Shown: positions 6,906 through 14,145, numbered from the stretch's first letter. The stretch is DNA of 18,846 nt from Acidimicrobiales bacterium (GCA_017883125.1 JADGOD010000226.1:1-18846), one strand, 5' to 3'. Program-made: numbers and translations. Notes: a model not told the origin generated them from the sequence alone.

Positions 6906-8000
6906 TCAGAGCTCCTGGACGGTGCAGATGAACCCTCTGTCGCGAAGGGCGGAGGCGTAGCGCGACGCCTCTCCCGTGGCCACGATCACGATGAGGACGC
7001 CTCGATCACCCTCGACGCTGTGCGCGATCTCCACATCCACGACGCTGACACCGAGGTCGCTTGCGGTGGCTGCCACCTCAGCGATGACGCCCGGCCGGTC
7101 CGGAACCGGAACCCGCACCTGGGCCAGCTGCCCGGGGTCGGTGGTGCGTCCCGGGAGTGCACGCCGAGCCCTCGAGGCGCTCTCGAGGATCTCGTGGAGC
7201 GCATCGGAGTCGCTCCCCGCGATGGCATCTCGGACCAGCCGGATCCGCTCCTGGAGGTCGTCGAGGCCCTCGATGATCGCCGTGCGGTTCTCCACGCAGA
7301 CATCCGGCCAGATCCCCGGGCTCCCCGCGGCGACACGAGTCATGTCCCGGAACCCACCGGCAGCCAGCTGGAGCAGCGCAGCATCGTTCGCTGCAGCCGC
7401 CGCCGCCTCGTTCATCAGCGATGCGGCCACTAGGTGCGGGACGTGGCTGACGAGGGCGACGAGTCGATCGTGGTCCTCGGCAGGCAGGGCGAGACTCTGG
7501 GCCCCGAGGCTCCGGACGATTCCGACAAGACGGGCGTAAGCATCCGGAGAGGTCCTCTCGCCCGGTGTGAGCACCCACGTGGCTCCGACGAAGAGGTCGG
7601 CTCGGGCGCCGTCGATCCCGACCTGCTCGGAACCGGCCATGGGGTGGCCACCGACGAAGCGGGGGTCGTCGATCGAACCGCAGATCGCCGCCTTGACCCC
7701 GGCAACGTCAGTGACGAGGACCTCGGGATTCCGTTCTGCGGCGAGGATCACATTGGCCTGAGCCACCACGGCCCTGGCCGGTGTCGCAACGATCACCAGG
7801 GAGGCATCGAGGTCATCGCCGACCGCGTCGATCACACCGGTGGCCAGGGCGCGCTCCAGCGTGGTCTCGCTGAGATCGATACCGCTGACGTGCCAGCCAT
7901 TCGCCCGCAGCGCGAGTCCGAGGGACCCGCCAATCAGGCCGATCCCGACGATGACGGCGCGGCCAGGGACCTCGGCGGGCTGCTCAGCGAGGGAGGTCAT
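6906..8000 (-). CDS. tyrA: Prephenate dehydrogenase with C-terminal ACT domain
   Basis: TyrA oxidatively decarboxylates prephenate (or arogenate) in tyrosine synthesis. From the ATG at 8000 it has 364 residues. The Rossmann motif GIGLIGGS is at 19-26, HPMAGSE at 119-125, SHVPHLVAA at 185-193 and GGFRDMTRVA at 215-224. A C-terminal ACT-like domain (about 293-364, starting VRVPVPDRPGVIAEVA) suggests feedback control by an amino acid, probably tyrosine; this is inference. The frame is open up to a GTG at 8048, which would overlap aroH by 65 bases. The ATG at 8000 overlaps by only 17 bases and has AAGG about 8 bases upstream, so I prefer it. Whether the cofactor is NAD or NADP and the substrate prephenate or arogenate is not visible. 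Confidence 0.93.
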   Translation of the reverse strand: MTSLAEQPAEVPGRAVIVGIGLIGGSLGLALRANGWHVSGIDLSETTLERALATGVIDAVGDDLDASLVIVATPARAVVAQANVILAAERNPEVLVTDVAGVKAAICGSIDDPRFVGGHPMAGSEQVGIDGARADLFVGATWVLTPGERTSPDAYARLVGIVRSLGAQSLALPAEDHDRLVALVSHVPHLVAASLMNEAAAAAANDAALLQLAAGGFRDMTRVAAGSPGIWPDVCVENRTAIIEGLDDLQERIRLVRDAIAGSDSDALHEILESASRARRALPGRTTDPGQLAQVRVPVPDRPGVIAEVAATASDLGVSVVDVEIAHSVEGDRGVLIVIVATGEASRYASALRDRGFICTVQEL

Positions 8001-8355
8001 CGCGGAGACCTTGAGCCCCGTGGAGGTAGATGTGGTGGAGGGATTCACGCGGCTGAGAGGTGCTGACGTGCATCATGAGACGGATACAACGCGGCATCGA
8101 TCCGGGTACGGGTATCTCCTGAGCGCACATGAGGGGAACCGCACCGAACCCGCCCAGCCGGGCAGCCGTGGCCGGGAACGCCGAGGTCACGTCGTGCGTG
8201 GCGGTGAACAGGATGCTGATCACCTGATCGGGGACGAGAGCGTTCGCGTCCATGATGAGGGCGAGGAGCTCCGAGGTCCTCTCCGTGACCTGCTCGGGGG
8301 TGTCAGCATCCACAGTGGTGGCCCCTCGAATCGCTCTCACCGACTGGTGTTCCAT
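7984..8355 (-). CDS. aroH: Chorismate mutase, monofunctional AroH type
   Basis: AroH converts chorismate to prephenate. The 123 residues match the small trimeric AroH class rather than the helical AroQ class. Conserved pieces are RAIRGATTV (R7), ISILFTATHDVTSAFPA (46-62), VPLMCAQEIPVPGSMPRCIRL (E80, R89) and HHIYLHGAQGLRDDL (Y110), which line up with the active-site Arg, Glu, Arg and Tyr of the Bacillus enzyme. The ATG at 8355 follows the rluB stop by 12 bases. No Shine-Dalgarno is seen, but TAGCAT, which includes the rluB TAG, lies 9 bases upstream and could start a leaderless message. The end overlaps tyrA by 17 bases. Placement directly before tyrA fits successive steps from chorismate to tyrosine or phenylalanine. 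Confidence 0.95.
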   Translation of the reverse strand: MEHQSVRAIRGATTVDADTPEQVTERTSELLALIMDANALVPDQVISILFTATHDVTSAFPATAARLGGFGAVPLMCAQEIPVPGSMPRCIRLMMHVSTSQPRESLHHIYLHGAQGLRDDLPR

Positions 8356-8364
8356 GATCGAGCG

Positions 8365-8370
8365 ATGCTA
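8365..8370 (-). promoter_or_regulatory. Candidate internal -10 box before aroH
   Basis: TAGCAT on the minus strand begins with the TAG stop of rluB and ends 9 bases before the aroH ATG. No ribosome site is visible for aroH. A secondary leaderless promoter for the aroH-tyrA-aroA part of the operon is possible, but a chance match is also possible because part of the hexamer is a stop codon. Confidence 0.25.
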
Positions 8371-9135
8371 CTTCGACACAGGGGCCAGATCGATGTGGCC
8401 CTGATCGTCGCCTGGACCGGCGGCCACGGCGGTGGCGATCCGGGTGATCTCCTTGACGGTCAGCTCCCGATACTGACCCGGCTTGAGGGTCGCATCCCCC
8501 ACCCCTCCGATCCTGGTCCGCACGAGCCGCTCGACGGGGTGACCGATGGCGTCGCACATCCGACGGACCTGGCGGTTGCGACCCTCGTGGATGGTGATCC
8601 TCAGAACCCCCTCGCTGACCCGCGCCACCTTGGCCGGAGCGGTCATCCCATCTTCGAGGGCCACGCCCTCTCGCAGTGCTCTGATCGACGCCGGGGTTGG
8701 GTCACCGTGGACCTGGGCCAGGTACTCCTTCTCGACGCCCTTCGACGGATGGGTCAGGTCATAGGCGAGCTGGCCGTCGTTGGTGATGACGATGAGCCCC
8801 TCGGTCATGAGATCGAGCCGGCCCACCGGGAAGACCCGCGGGGTGTCGGGCACGAGGTCGAGGACGGTCGGACGGCCTTCAGGGTCCGAGGCGGTGGTCA
8901 CGACTCCCGCAGGCTTGTTGAGGAGGTAGTGGACCAGGCCGGGGGCAACCGGAGCGAGCGCCCCGTCGACCTCTATCCGAACAGCGGAGGGATCGACTCG
9001 ATCCCCGATGATGGCCACCTCACCATCGATCGTGACCCTGCCCTCGATGACCATCTCCTCGCAGAGGCGCCGGCTGCCGTAGCCGGCGCGTGCCAGCACC
9101 TTCTGGAGTCGCTCGCGCTTCACCTCATCGGTCAT
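8368..9135 (-). CDS. rluB: RluB/RsuA-type pseudouridine synthase with S4 domain
   Basis: These enzymes make single pseudouridines in rRNA: RluB in 23S, RsuA in 16S. The 255-residue protein has an N-terminal S4 RNA-binding domain (about 8-55; RLQKVLARAGYGSRRLCEEM) and a catalytic domain with LNKPAGVVTT (72-81), GRLDLMTEGL (105-114, catalytic D108) and EGRNRQVRRM near the C-terminal third. The location next to scpB is the common rluB context, which favours RluB over RsuA or RluE/F. The ATG at 9135 overlaps the scpB TGA (ATGA, 9132-9135). The last 25 residues look like a variable tail. The target nucleotide is inferred from family and context. Confidence 0.92.
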   Translation of the reverse strand: MTDEVKRERLQKVLARAGYGSRRLCEEMVIEGRVTIDGEVAIIGDRVDPSAVRIEVDGALAPVAPGLVHYLLNKPAGVVTTASDPEGRPTVLDLVPDTPRVFPVGRLDLMTEGLIVITNDGQLAYDLTHPSKGVEKEYLAQVHGDPTPASIRALREGVALEDGMTAPAKVARVSEGVLRITIHEGRNRQVRRMCDAIGHPVERLVRTRIGGVGDATLKPGQYRELTVKEITRIATAVAAGPGDDQGHIDLAPVSK

Positions 9136-9704
9136 GTAGCTGAAGGAGCCGTGATCTCGTCGGCCAGCCGCTCGGTCTCCTCGGCGTCAGGGAGGAGCGA
9201 CTCGGGTCGAGGGAGCTGGTCGAGCGACTTGAGCCCCAAGCGGTCGAGGAAGACCTCCGTGGTGCCGTAGAGCACTGGGAGTCCCGGTCCCTCGGCTCGA
9301 CCGACCCCTTCGATGTAGCCGCGCTGTTCGAGGAGGCGGACGACCCCGTCGACGTTGACGCCCCGCAAGGTTGCTATCTGGGCTCGGGAGACCGGCTGGC
9401 GGTAGGCCACGATGGCCAAGGTCTCGAGCGCCGCCGTCGACAGCCTCCCGGAGACCTCTCGGAGCGCGAACCTCTGGACGAACTCTGCGGCTGCAGGATT
9501 GGTCTGAAGCCGCCACCCCGAAGCGAGCTCGATCACGACGAACCCACGTCCGGAATCGTGAAGGTCTCGCTGGATCTCGGCGAGGGCCTCCGCGACCGAC
9601 CCTGCGGGCTCGCCCACCAGATCAGACAGCGCCTCGGTGGTCACCGGTTCGAGGGCGACGGTCAGCACCGCCTCGAGAGCGCAGCGCAGCTCGTCATCCG
9701 TCAT
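9132..9704 (-). CDS. scpB: Segregation and condensation protein B
   Basis: ScpB is the winged-helix partner of the SMC-ScpA complex that organises and segregates the chromosome. From the ATG at 9704 it has 190 residues. It shows the two winged-helix halves, with LEAVLTVALEPVT near the start and the well-conserved LSTAALETLAIVAYRQPVSRAQI and VDGVVRLLEQRGYIEGVGR stretches, then LYGTTEVFLDRLGL. Start choice: GGAGG at 9714-9718 is 9 bases before the ATG at 9704 and only 3 before an ATG at 9710, so I prefer 9704, though 9710 is possible. The frame is open to 9782, but that part lies inside scpA. It overlaps scpA by 11 bases and rluB by 4. Confidence 0.95.
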   Translation of the reverse strand: MTDDELRCALEAVLTVALEPVTTEALSDLVGEPAGSVAEALAEIQRDLHDSGRGFVVIELASGWRLQTNPAAAEFVQRFALREVSGRLSTAALETLAIVAYRQPVSRAQIATLRGVNVDGVVRLLEQRGYIEGVGRAEGPGLPVLYGTTEVFLDRLGLKSLDQLPRPESLLPDAEETERLADEITAPSAT

Positions 9705-10485
9705 AGTCATCAACCTCCAGGGTTCCCGAGATGATCGACTCGGGGTCGGGCTCGTCCCCGAGCCAAGAGATCTGCAGGTCACCGAAGGTGCTTCCCTGCC
9801 CCAGCGAGACCCGGCCGAGCTTGCAGAGCTCGAGGATGGCGAGGAAGTGCACGATCACCTCGATGCGCTCACCGAGGCCGGACACGAGAGCTCGGAAGCT
9901 CGTTGCCCCTCGTCGAGGGAGGTCGCGGGCAAGGCTCGCGACGGTCTCGGCGACGGTGACGGTGTCGATGGTGACGTGGCTGAGGTCGACGCGCTCCTCG
10001 GGGCGCTCCTCCGTGGCCCGCAGGTAGGCCGCGGCCAACATCTCGCCGGTCACGTTCGCCAGCAGGTCAGGCGGTCGGACGACGAAGTCCTCGTCGAGGC
10101 CCACAGCCCGGGCGGTCGACTGTGACGCTCGTTCGAGCAGTCCGGCGAAGAGATCGGCGGCTGCAGAGTAGGCGCGCAGCTCCAGGAGCCGAGCGAGAAG
10201 CAGATCGCGCTCCTCCCACCCGACCAGCTCTTCATCGCTCTCGACCTCATCGGGGCCGGGGAGGAGCCTGCGGCTCTTGATCTCGAGGAGGATCGCCGCC
10301 ACCAGCAGGAACTCGCTGAGCTGCTCGAGGGGCAGGTCCCCAGGAGCGTGGACAACCTCGCGGACGAAGGCGTCGACGACCGGGGCCAGCTCGATCTCGA
10401 GGATGTCCAGCTCGTGAGAGGAGACCAGGCTCAAGAGCAGTTCCATCGGGCCGTTGAAGGTCGGCGTCGAAACGACATAGGTCAC
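9694..10485 (-). CDS. scpA: Segregation and condensation protein A (kleisin)
   Basis: ScpA is the kleisin that bridges the SMC heads and binds ScpB. From the GTG at 10485 it has 263 residues. The N-terminal helical part reads TFNGPMELLLSLVSSHELDI, the typical kleisin start (usually FEGPLDLLL). LEQLSEFLLVAAILLEIKSRRLLP follows, and the C-terminal winged helix has IVHFLAILELCKLGRVSL. Start choice: GTG 10485 gives a family-like N-terminus and has TAGGCT exactly 7 bases upstream. An ATG at 10506 with GGAG 8 bases before it is a real alternative and would add seven residues. The gene heads the operon scpA-scpB-rluB-aroH-tyrA-aroA-cmk-plsC and is divergent from trpS. No smc gene is in the window. 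Confidence 0.94.
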   Translation of the reverse strand: MTYVVSTPTFNGPMELLLSLVSSHELDILEIELAPVVDAFVREVVHAPGDLPLEQLSEFLLVAAILLEIKSRRLLPGPDEVESDEELVGWEERDLLLARLLELRAYSAAADLFAGLLERASQSTARAVGLDEDFVVRPPDLLANVTGEMLAAAYLRATEERPEERVDLSHVTIDTVTVAETVASLARDLPRRGATSFRALVSGLGERIEVIVHFLAILELCKLGRVSLGQGSTFGDLQISWLGDEPDPESIISGTLEVDDYDG

Positions 10486-10492
10486 GGGGCGA

Positions 10493-10498
10493 AGCCTA
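10493..10498 (-). promoter_or_regulatory. Candidate -10 box for the scpA operon
   Basis: TAGGCT on the minus strand ends 7 bases before the GTG at 10485, the same geometry as at the DUF512 and ispH starts. If real, the scpA message is leaderless and translation starts at the GTG. The rival start ATG 10506 lies upstream of this box and would need another promoter. Confidence 0.4.
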
Positions 10499-10556
10499 CC
10501 GAACATGTCTGGTGCTCCGATGAGGGTCGAACCGCAGAGGTCGGCTCTGGACCTCG

Positions 10557-10562
10557 TAACAT
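10557..10562 (+). promoter_or_regulatory. Candidate -10 box for trpS
   Basis: TAACAT ends 8 bases before the trpS ATG at 10571. No Shine-Dalgarno lies between it and the ATG, so a leaderless transcript is plausible. No convincing -35 hexamer is seen. I found no T-box, trp attenuator or other leader, which would not fit in this short space. Confidence 0.42.
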
Positions 10563-10570
10563 GACACCTC

Positions 10571-11554
10571 ATGCCACGTGTGTTGTCCGGAATCCAACCG
10601 TCAGGTGATCTGCACCTCGGGAACTACTTCGGTGCCGTCCGCAACTGGGTGGCGGACCAGGAGAGGGCTGACGCCTTCTACTGCATCGTCGATCTCCATG
10701 CGCTGACGACGTCGATCGAGCCAGGTCAGCTGCGGCGTCAGACGGTCGACGCCGCCTGCGTGCTCCTGGCTGCCGGGCTCGATCCGAACCAGTGCACCCT
10801 CTTCGTCCAGAGCCACGTCCCTGCCCACCAGCAGCTGACCTGGCTGCTCGAGTGCACAGCGACCGTCGGCGAGCTGCGGCGGATGACCCAGTTCAAGGAC
10901 AAGGGCGGGGGCCAAGAGACGGTACGCGTCGGACTCTTCACATACCCGGTCCTGATGGCCGCTGACATCCTCCTCTACAACGCCGATCAGGTACCTGTGG
11001 GCGACGATCAGCGCCAGCACCTCGAGCTCACTCGGGAGATCGCGATCCGATTCAACAACCGCTACGGCGGGGTCTTCACGGTCCCTGAGGCCACGATCCC
11101 GAAGGTCGGCGCTCGGGTGATGGATCTCCAGCATCCGGAGCGCAAGATGTCCAAGTCGGTCAGCTCCCCACTCGGGACGGTGGGGATACTCGAGGCTCCT
11201 GAGGAGATCGAGCGCAAGATCAAGAAGGCCGTCACCGACACCGACGGTGAGGTTCGCTACGACCCCGAGTCGAAGCCGGGCCTCGCCAACCTGCTCTCAC
11301 TCCTGGCCGCCTCGACCGACGGACGGCCCGAGCAGCTGGCGGAGAACTACGACCGGTACGGGGACCTGAAGAAGGACGTGGCTGCTGCGCTGATCGAGGC
11401 ACTTCGACCTCTTCGGGAGAGGTACGCCGAGCTCGACGCCGATCGCGGCGAGGTCCTTCGCCTCCTCGGGCTCGGAGCTGTTCAGGCTCGCGAGGTTGCC
11501 AACGAGACCTACGCCCGCGCTGCCGATGCGGTCGGTCTCCTCGCGGAGCCCTAG
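10571..11554 (+). CDS. trpS: Tryptophan--tRNA ligase
   Basis: TrpS charges tRNA-Trp. The 327-residue class I synthetase begins MPRVLSGIQPSGDLHLGNY, in which PSGDLHLGNY (10-19) is the HIGH-type signature. KMSKS is at 192-196 (ERKMSKSVSSP). VPVGDDQRQHLEL (141-153) and SKPGLANLL are further bacterial TrpRS features. Length is normal for a single-copy bacterial enzyme (about 330-340), with no extra domain. The gene stands alone on the plus strand between two minus-strand operons, divergent from scpA and convergent with the M50 gene. Its TAG shares CTAG (11551-11554) with the M50 stop. Confidence 0.97.
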   Translation: MPRVLSGIQPSGDLHLGNYFGAVRNWVADQERADAFYCIVDLHALTTSIEPGQLRRQTVDAACVLLAAGLDPNQCTLFVQSHVPAHQQLTWLLECTATVGELRRMTQFKDKGGGQETVRVGLFTYPVLMAADILLYNADQVPVGDDQRQHLELTREIAIRFNNRYGGVFTVPEATIPKVGARVMDLQHPERKMSKSVSSPLGTVGILEAPEEIERKIKKAVTDTDGEVRYDPESKPGLANLLSLLAASTDGRPEQLAENYDRYGDLKKDVAAALIEALRPLRERYAELDADRGEVLRLLGLGAVQAREVANETYARAADAVGLLAEP

Positions 11555-12294
11555 ACCCCGAGGATCGACGTCCACCAGCCGAAGAGGACGTTGCTCAATC
11601 GAGCCATGAGTCCCAGGTGGAGCATCGCGTCGAAGAGGACGAGGCCCAGGAGCACCGGGAGGAGGTACTGGCGAACCCGCAGGTATCGAGGCCAGGCGCG
11701 TGCCGGGAGGAGGCGCTCCAAGACCGCAGACCCATCAAGGGGAGGCACCGGGATCATGTTGATCACGGCCAGCCAGAGATTGGTGAGGCCCAGGAAGAAG
11801 AAGATCCTCGCACCCAGCGCGTGGCTGAACACGAGGTTCGGATCGTAGGTGAGGTGGAAGCCGACGACGCTCACCCCCACGAGGATCAGGTTCATCGTCG
11901 GACCAGCGATCGCCACCAAGACCGAGGCGTTCCTCTGGCTTCGCATCTTGGAGGGATCGACGGGTACCGGCTTGGCCCAGCCGACGAATCCGACCCCCGC
12001 CAGCACCGTCATCGCTGGAACGAGGATCGTGCCGAGAGGGTCGACGTGGACCCGAGGGTCGAGCTTGAGCCGCCCAGCTCGCTTGGCCGTGTCGTCGCCG
12101 AATCGATAGGCGACCCAACCGTGAGAGACCTCGTGGAGGATGATCGACGGGATCAGCAGACCGAAGGCCAGCAGGCTGTTCTGGCTGATCCGACCCGAGG
12201 TGACCAGGGCCACGATCAGGAGAGCACCGCCAGCAACGAGGATCAACCTCGTCGACGGAAGCTGTCGTGCCGTCACCGGGCCGCTGGTGGACAT
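11551..12294 (-). CDS. Site-2 protease family membrane metalloprotease (M50)
   Basis: This 247-residue integral membrane protein has the zinc-binding HEVSH (54-58) in a hydrophobic helix and the second ligand motif NMIPVPPLDG (179-188, Asp187). Together these define the M50/S2P intramembrane protease fold. Hydrophobic segments lie near 17-33, 41-56, 90-105, 124-146, 165-180 and 209-230. There is no PDZ domain, so it belongs to the short YwhC/Rip-like group rather than RseP; its substrate is unknown. The ATG at 12294 is 8 bases after the dksA/traR stop and gives MSTSGPVTAR. The frame continues to 12384, but that part lies over the upstream gene. It is the last gene of the pyrG-side set and overlaps the trpS stop by four bases. 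Confidence 0.9.
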   Translation of the reverse strand: MSTSGPVTARQLPSTRLILVAGGALLIVALVTSGRISQNSLLAFGLLIPSIILHEVSHGWVAYRFGDDTAKRAGRLKLDPRVHVDPLGTILVPAMTVLAGVGFVGWAKPVPVDPSKMRSQRNASVLVAIAGPTMNLILVGVSVVGFHLTYDPNLVFSHALGARIFFFLGLTNLWLAVINMIPVPPLDGSAVLERLLPARAWPRYLRVRQYLLPVLLGLVLFDAMLHLGLMARLSNVLFGWWTSILGV

Positions 12295-12302
12295 CGAGCC
12301 GA

Positions 12303-12641
12303 TCAGCCCTTCGACGCGCAGTCCATGCACAGGCGGGCGGCGGGCATCGCCTCGAGCCGAGCTTCGGGGATCTCGTTTCCGCACGACTCGCAGCGGCCGT
12401 AGGTCCCCAGATCGATGCGCGCCACTGCCGCCTCGACGTCCGACAAGGTCTCCCGGAGCTCCTTGGCGAGGAGATCGGCCTCACCTCGCTCGGCGGTCAC
12501 CTGGGAGGTGTCCGCGAAGTTCGAGTCATAGCTCAGGCCCCCCTCAGGGCCGGCCCCAAGATCCGAGAGTTCGACGAGAAGTCGGTTGCGCTCGGTCTCG
12601 AGGTCATGGCGAGCTGATGTGTGGTCGTGGGTTGATGGCAT
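12303..12641 (-). CDS. DksA/TraR family zinc-finger protein
   Basis: The 112-residue protein has a charged, helix-rich N-terminal half (about 10-75, likely a coiled coil) and a C-terminal four-cysteine zinc finger, CESC (C84, C87) and CMDC (C105, C108). That is the zf-dskA_traR pattern. Relatives bind RNA polymerase in the secondary channel, but many short actinobacterial members have no known role, so I give no symbol. GLSYDSNFADTSQVTAERGE (35-54) is conserved-looking and occupies the place of the coiled-coil tip. The ATG at 12641 follows the xerD stop by 9 bases. TAGGAT, which contains the xerD TAG, lies 6 bases before the ATG and may be an internal -10 box or simply an AGGA ribosome site. 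It is followed at 8 bases by the M50 gene. Confidence 0.85.
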   Translation of the reverse strand: MPSTHDHTSARHDLETERNRLLVELSDLGAGPEGGLSYDSNFADTSQVTAERGEADLLAKELRETLSDVEAAVARIDLGTYGRCESCGNEIPEARLEAMPAARLCMDCASKG

Positions 12642-12647
12642 CTCAAG

Positions 12648-12653
12648 ATCCTA
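12648..12653 (-). promoter_or_regulatory. Candidate internal -10 box (or AGGA ribosome site) before the dksA/traR gene
   Basis: TAGGAT on the minus strand starts with the xerD stop TAG and ends 6 bases before the ATG at 12641. It could be a -10 box for a leaderless message. The AGGA inside it, 7 bases from the ATG, could equally be a ribosome-binding site. Sequence alone does not decide. Confidence 0.28.
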
Positions 12654-13601
12654 GATGGTGGGTCCACCGTCACTGGGAGCGCCCTGAGCCCTGGGATGGG
12701 CCCGGGTGTAGGCGGTCACAAGATGATCGCTCGTGACCTTCGTGTACAGCTGGGTGGTGGCGACCGACGCATGGCCGAGGAGCTCCTGGACGATCCTCAC
12801 GTCTGCCCCGTGGGCCAGCATGTGGGTGGCACACGAGTGGCGCAGGATGTGTGGGCTGACGTCCCGGTCGATCCCCGCAGCCCTCGCCCTCTTGGCGACG
12901 ATGAGATGGGCGCCCTGGCGACTCAGACGCCGTCCCTGTTGGTTCACGAAGAGCGCCTCGGCATCGTCCCGACGCCCAGATCGTCCCTCGACCATCCGAC
13001 CGCGACCTCGCGGCTCGAGCCACGCTGACAGTGCCGCCTGCGCGGCACGTCCCACCGGGACCAGACGCTCCTTGTCGCCCTTGCCGACCACGCGAAGCAG
13101 GCCGTCGTCGTAGGCGAGGTCCGAGACGCTGAGCGACACGACCTCCGAGACCCGTGCTCCTGTCCCGTAGAGCAGCTCGAGGATGGCGCGATCCCGCAGC
13201 GAGAGTGGATCATCGCCTGACACGCCGTCGATCAACCGAGTGACCTCGTCCTCTCGCAGCGCCTTGGGGAGGCGGGAGGGGACCTTGAGCGGCTGGGAGT
13301 TGACCATGGGGTCCTCCCGGATCGAGCCCTCGTCGACCAGAAACCGGTACAGGCCTCTCACCGATGAGCGAGCCCGGGAGATGGTCGCCACCGAGCGGCC
13401 CTGGCGACGCAGATCGGCGAGATACCGATCCAGCACCGCAGGGCCCGCTCCACGGATGGTCAGATCGTGGTCGGCGAGGAAGTCCTCGAGAGAGCTCAGA
13501 TCGTGGCGGTAGCTGCTGATGGTCCTCGGCGAGCGCCCCTTCTCGATCGCCAGATACGACAGGTAGGCATCGATCTCCGGTGTGGGTGAGAGCTCACGCA
13601 C
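12651..13601 (-). CDS. xerD: Tyrosine recombinase XerD
   Basis: XerD works with XerC at dif to resolve chromosome dimers. The 316-residue protein has an N-terminal SAM-like core-binding domain (about 8-95; SPRTISSYRHDLSSLEDFL) and a catalytic domain. The catalytic set is complete: R150 (GTGARVSE), K174 (GKGDKER), H251 and R254 (SPHILRHSCATH), H277 (LLGHASVATTQ) and the nucleophile Y286 (LYTKV). The sequence GTGARVSE and the chromosomal position after pyrG-nudix favour housekeeping XerD over a phage integrase; no att-like repeats were noticed. A loop at about 200-212 (GRGRMVEGRSGRR) looks like an insertion. The start is GTG at 13601, overlapping the NUDIX stop by 8 bases; no ribosome site is visible, so coupling is likely. 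Confidence 0.93.
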   Translation of the reverse strand: MRELSPTPEIDAYLSYLAIEKGRSPRTISSYRHDLSSLEDFLADHDLTIRGAGPAVLDRYLADLRRQGRSVATISRARSSVRGLYRFLVDEGSIREDPMVNSQPLKVPSRLPKALREDEVTRLIDGVSGDDPLSLRDRAILELLYGTGARVSEVVSLSVSDLAYDDGLLRVVGKGDKERLVPVGRAAQAALSAWLEPRGRGRMVEGRSGRRDDAEALFVNQQGRRLSRQGAHLIVAKRARAAGIDRDVSPHILRHSCATHMLAHGADVRIVQELLGHASVATTQLYTKVTSDHLVTAYTRAHPRAQGAPSDGGPTI

Positions 13602-14133
13602 GTCGATGACGGGATGCCAGGAGGATGCCGAGACCTGTCATGGCATCGGAGATCGCGCCGCTGGCGACCATCTCTACGGCGTCAACCAGATCGACGCGGC
13701 GGATCAGGGCATCGACCTCCTCGATGCCGACCGGCTCACGACCGACCTCGGTGAGCTGAGTCGCAAGGTAGATGGTCGTTCTCTGGGAGGAGTAGCCAGG
13801 TGAGTTGAGGAACACCCCGAGCGGCTCGATCTCTCCGGGGTCGAGACCGGTCTCCTCGATCAGCTCTCGCCGAGCGGCGCTCTCCCCCGATTCGCCATCC
13901 ACGTCGAGGGTCCCCGCTGGGATCTCGAGGATCCTCTCGCCGATCGGGGCCCGGAACTGCTCGAGAAGGATGACCTGGGACATGTCGTCGATCGCCACGA
14001 TCGCGACGGCGCCAGGATGTGTCACGACCTCTCGGTCGAACCGCTGCTGGTCATAGCGCCAATGCCGACGCTCCACGCCGAAGACGACGCCAGTGAAGAT
14101 CGGCTCGACCCCGTCGAACTCAAAGTCGAGCAC
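13594..14133 (-). CDS. NUDIX hydrolase, ADP-ribose pyrophosphatase type
   Basis: The 179-residue protein has a Nudix box at about 74-97 (GTLDVDGESGESAARRELIEETGL). The REL-x-EE-x-GL core and the glutamate eight residues before it are intact, but there are six rather than five residues between the first Gly and that Glu. EIPAG just before the box and FLNSPGYSSQ after it are typical of ADP-ribose pyrophosphatases, which hydrolyse ADP-ribose to AMP and ribose-5-phosphate; the substrate is inferred. The start is GTG at 14133 with GAGGAG 8 bases upstream, partly inside the pyrG stop. The gene sits between pyrG and xerD, as is common in actinobacteria and firmicutes. An upstream start is excluded by spacing. 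Confidence 0.92.
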   Translation of the reverse strand: MLDFEFDGVEPIFTGVVFGVERRHWRYDQQRFDREVVTHPGAVAIVAIDDMSQVILLEQFRAPIGERILEIPAGTLDVDGESGESAARRELIEETGLDPGEIEPLGVFLNSPGYSSQRTTIYLATQLTEVGREPVGIEEVDALIRRVDLVDAVEMVASGAISDAMTGLGILLASRHRRA

Positions 14134-14145
14134 GACGTGCGCTCC

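Noticed and set aside
7840..9270. A 476-codon open frame on the plus strand opposite tyrA, aroH, rluB and scpB
   Set aside because: It lies wholly antisense to four clearly recognised genes, has low-complexity composition (Arg, Gly, Asp) and no recognisable domain. Long shadow frames are expected in GC-rich DNA.
10507..10570. T-box or trp attenuator upstream of trpS
   Set aside because: Only about 64 bases separate trpS from the scpA start region, no Trp-codon leader peptide or specifier hairpin is seen, and the message looks leaderless.
12651..13601. XerD-like gene as a phage or integrative-element integrase
   Set aside because: Its complete XerD-type catalytic set, placement between NUDIX and DksA-type housekeeping genes and absence of flanking repeats, tRNA or cargo genes argue for the cellular recombinase.
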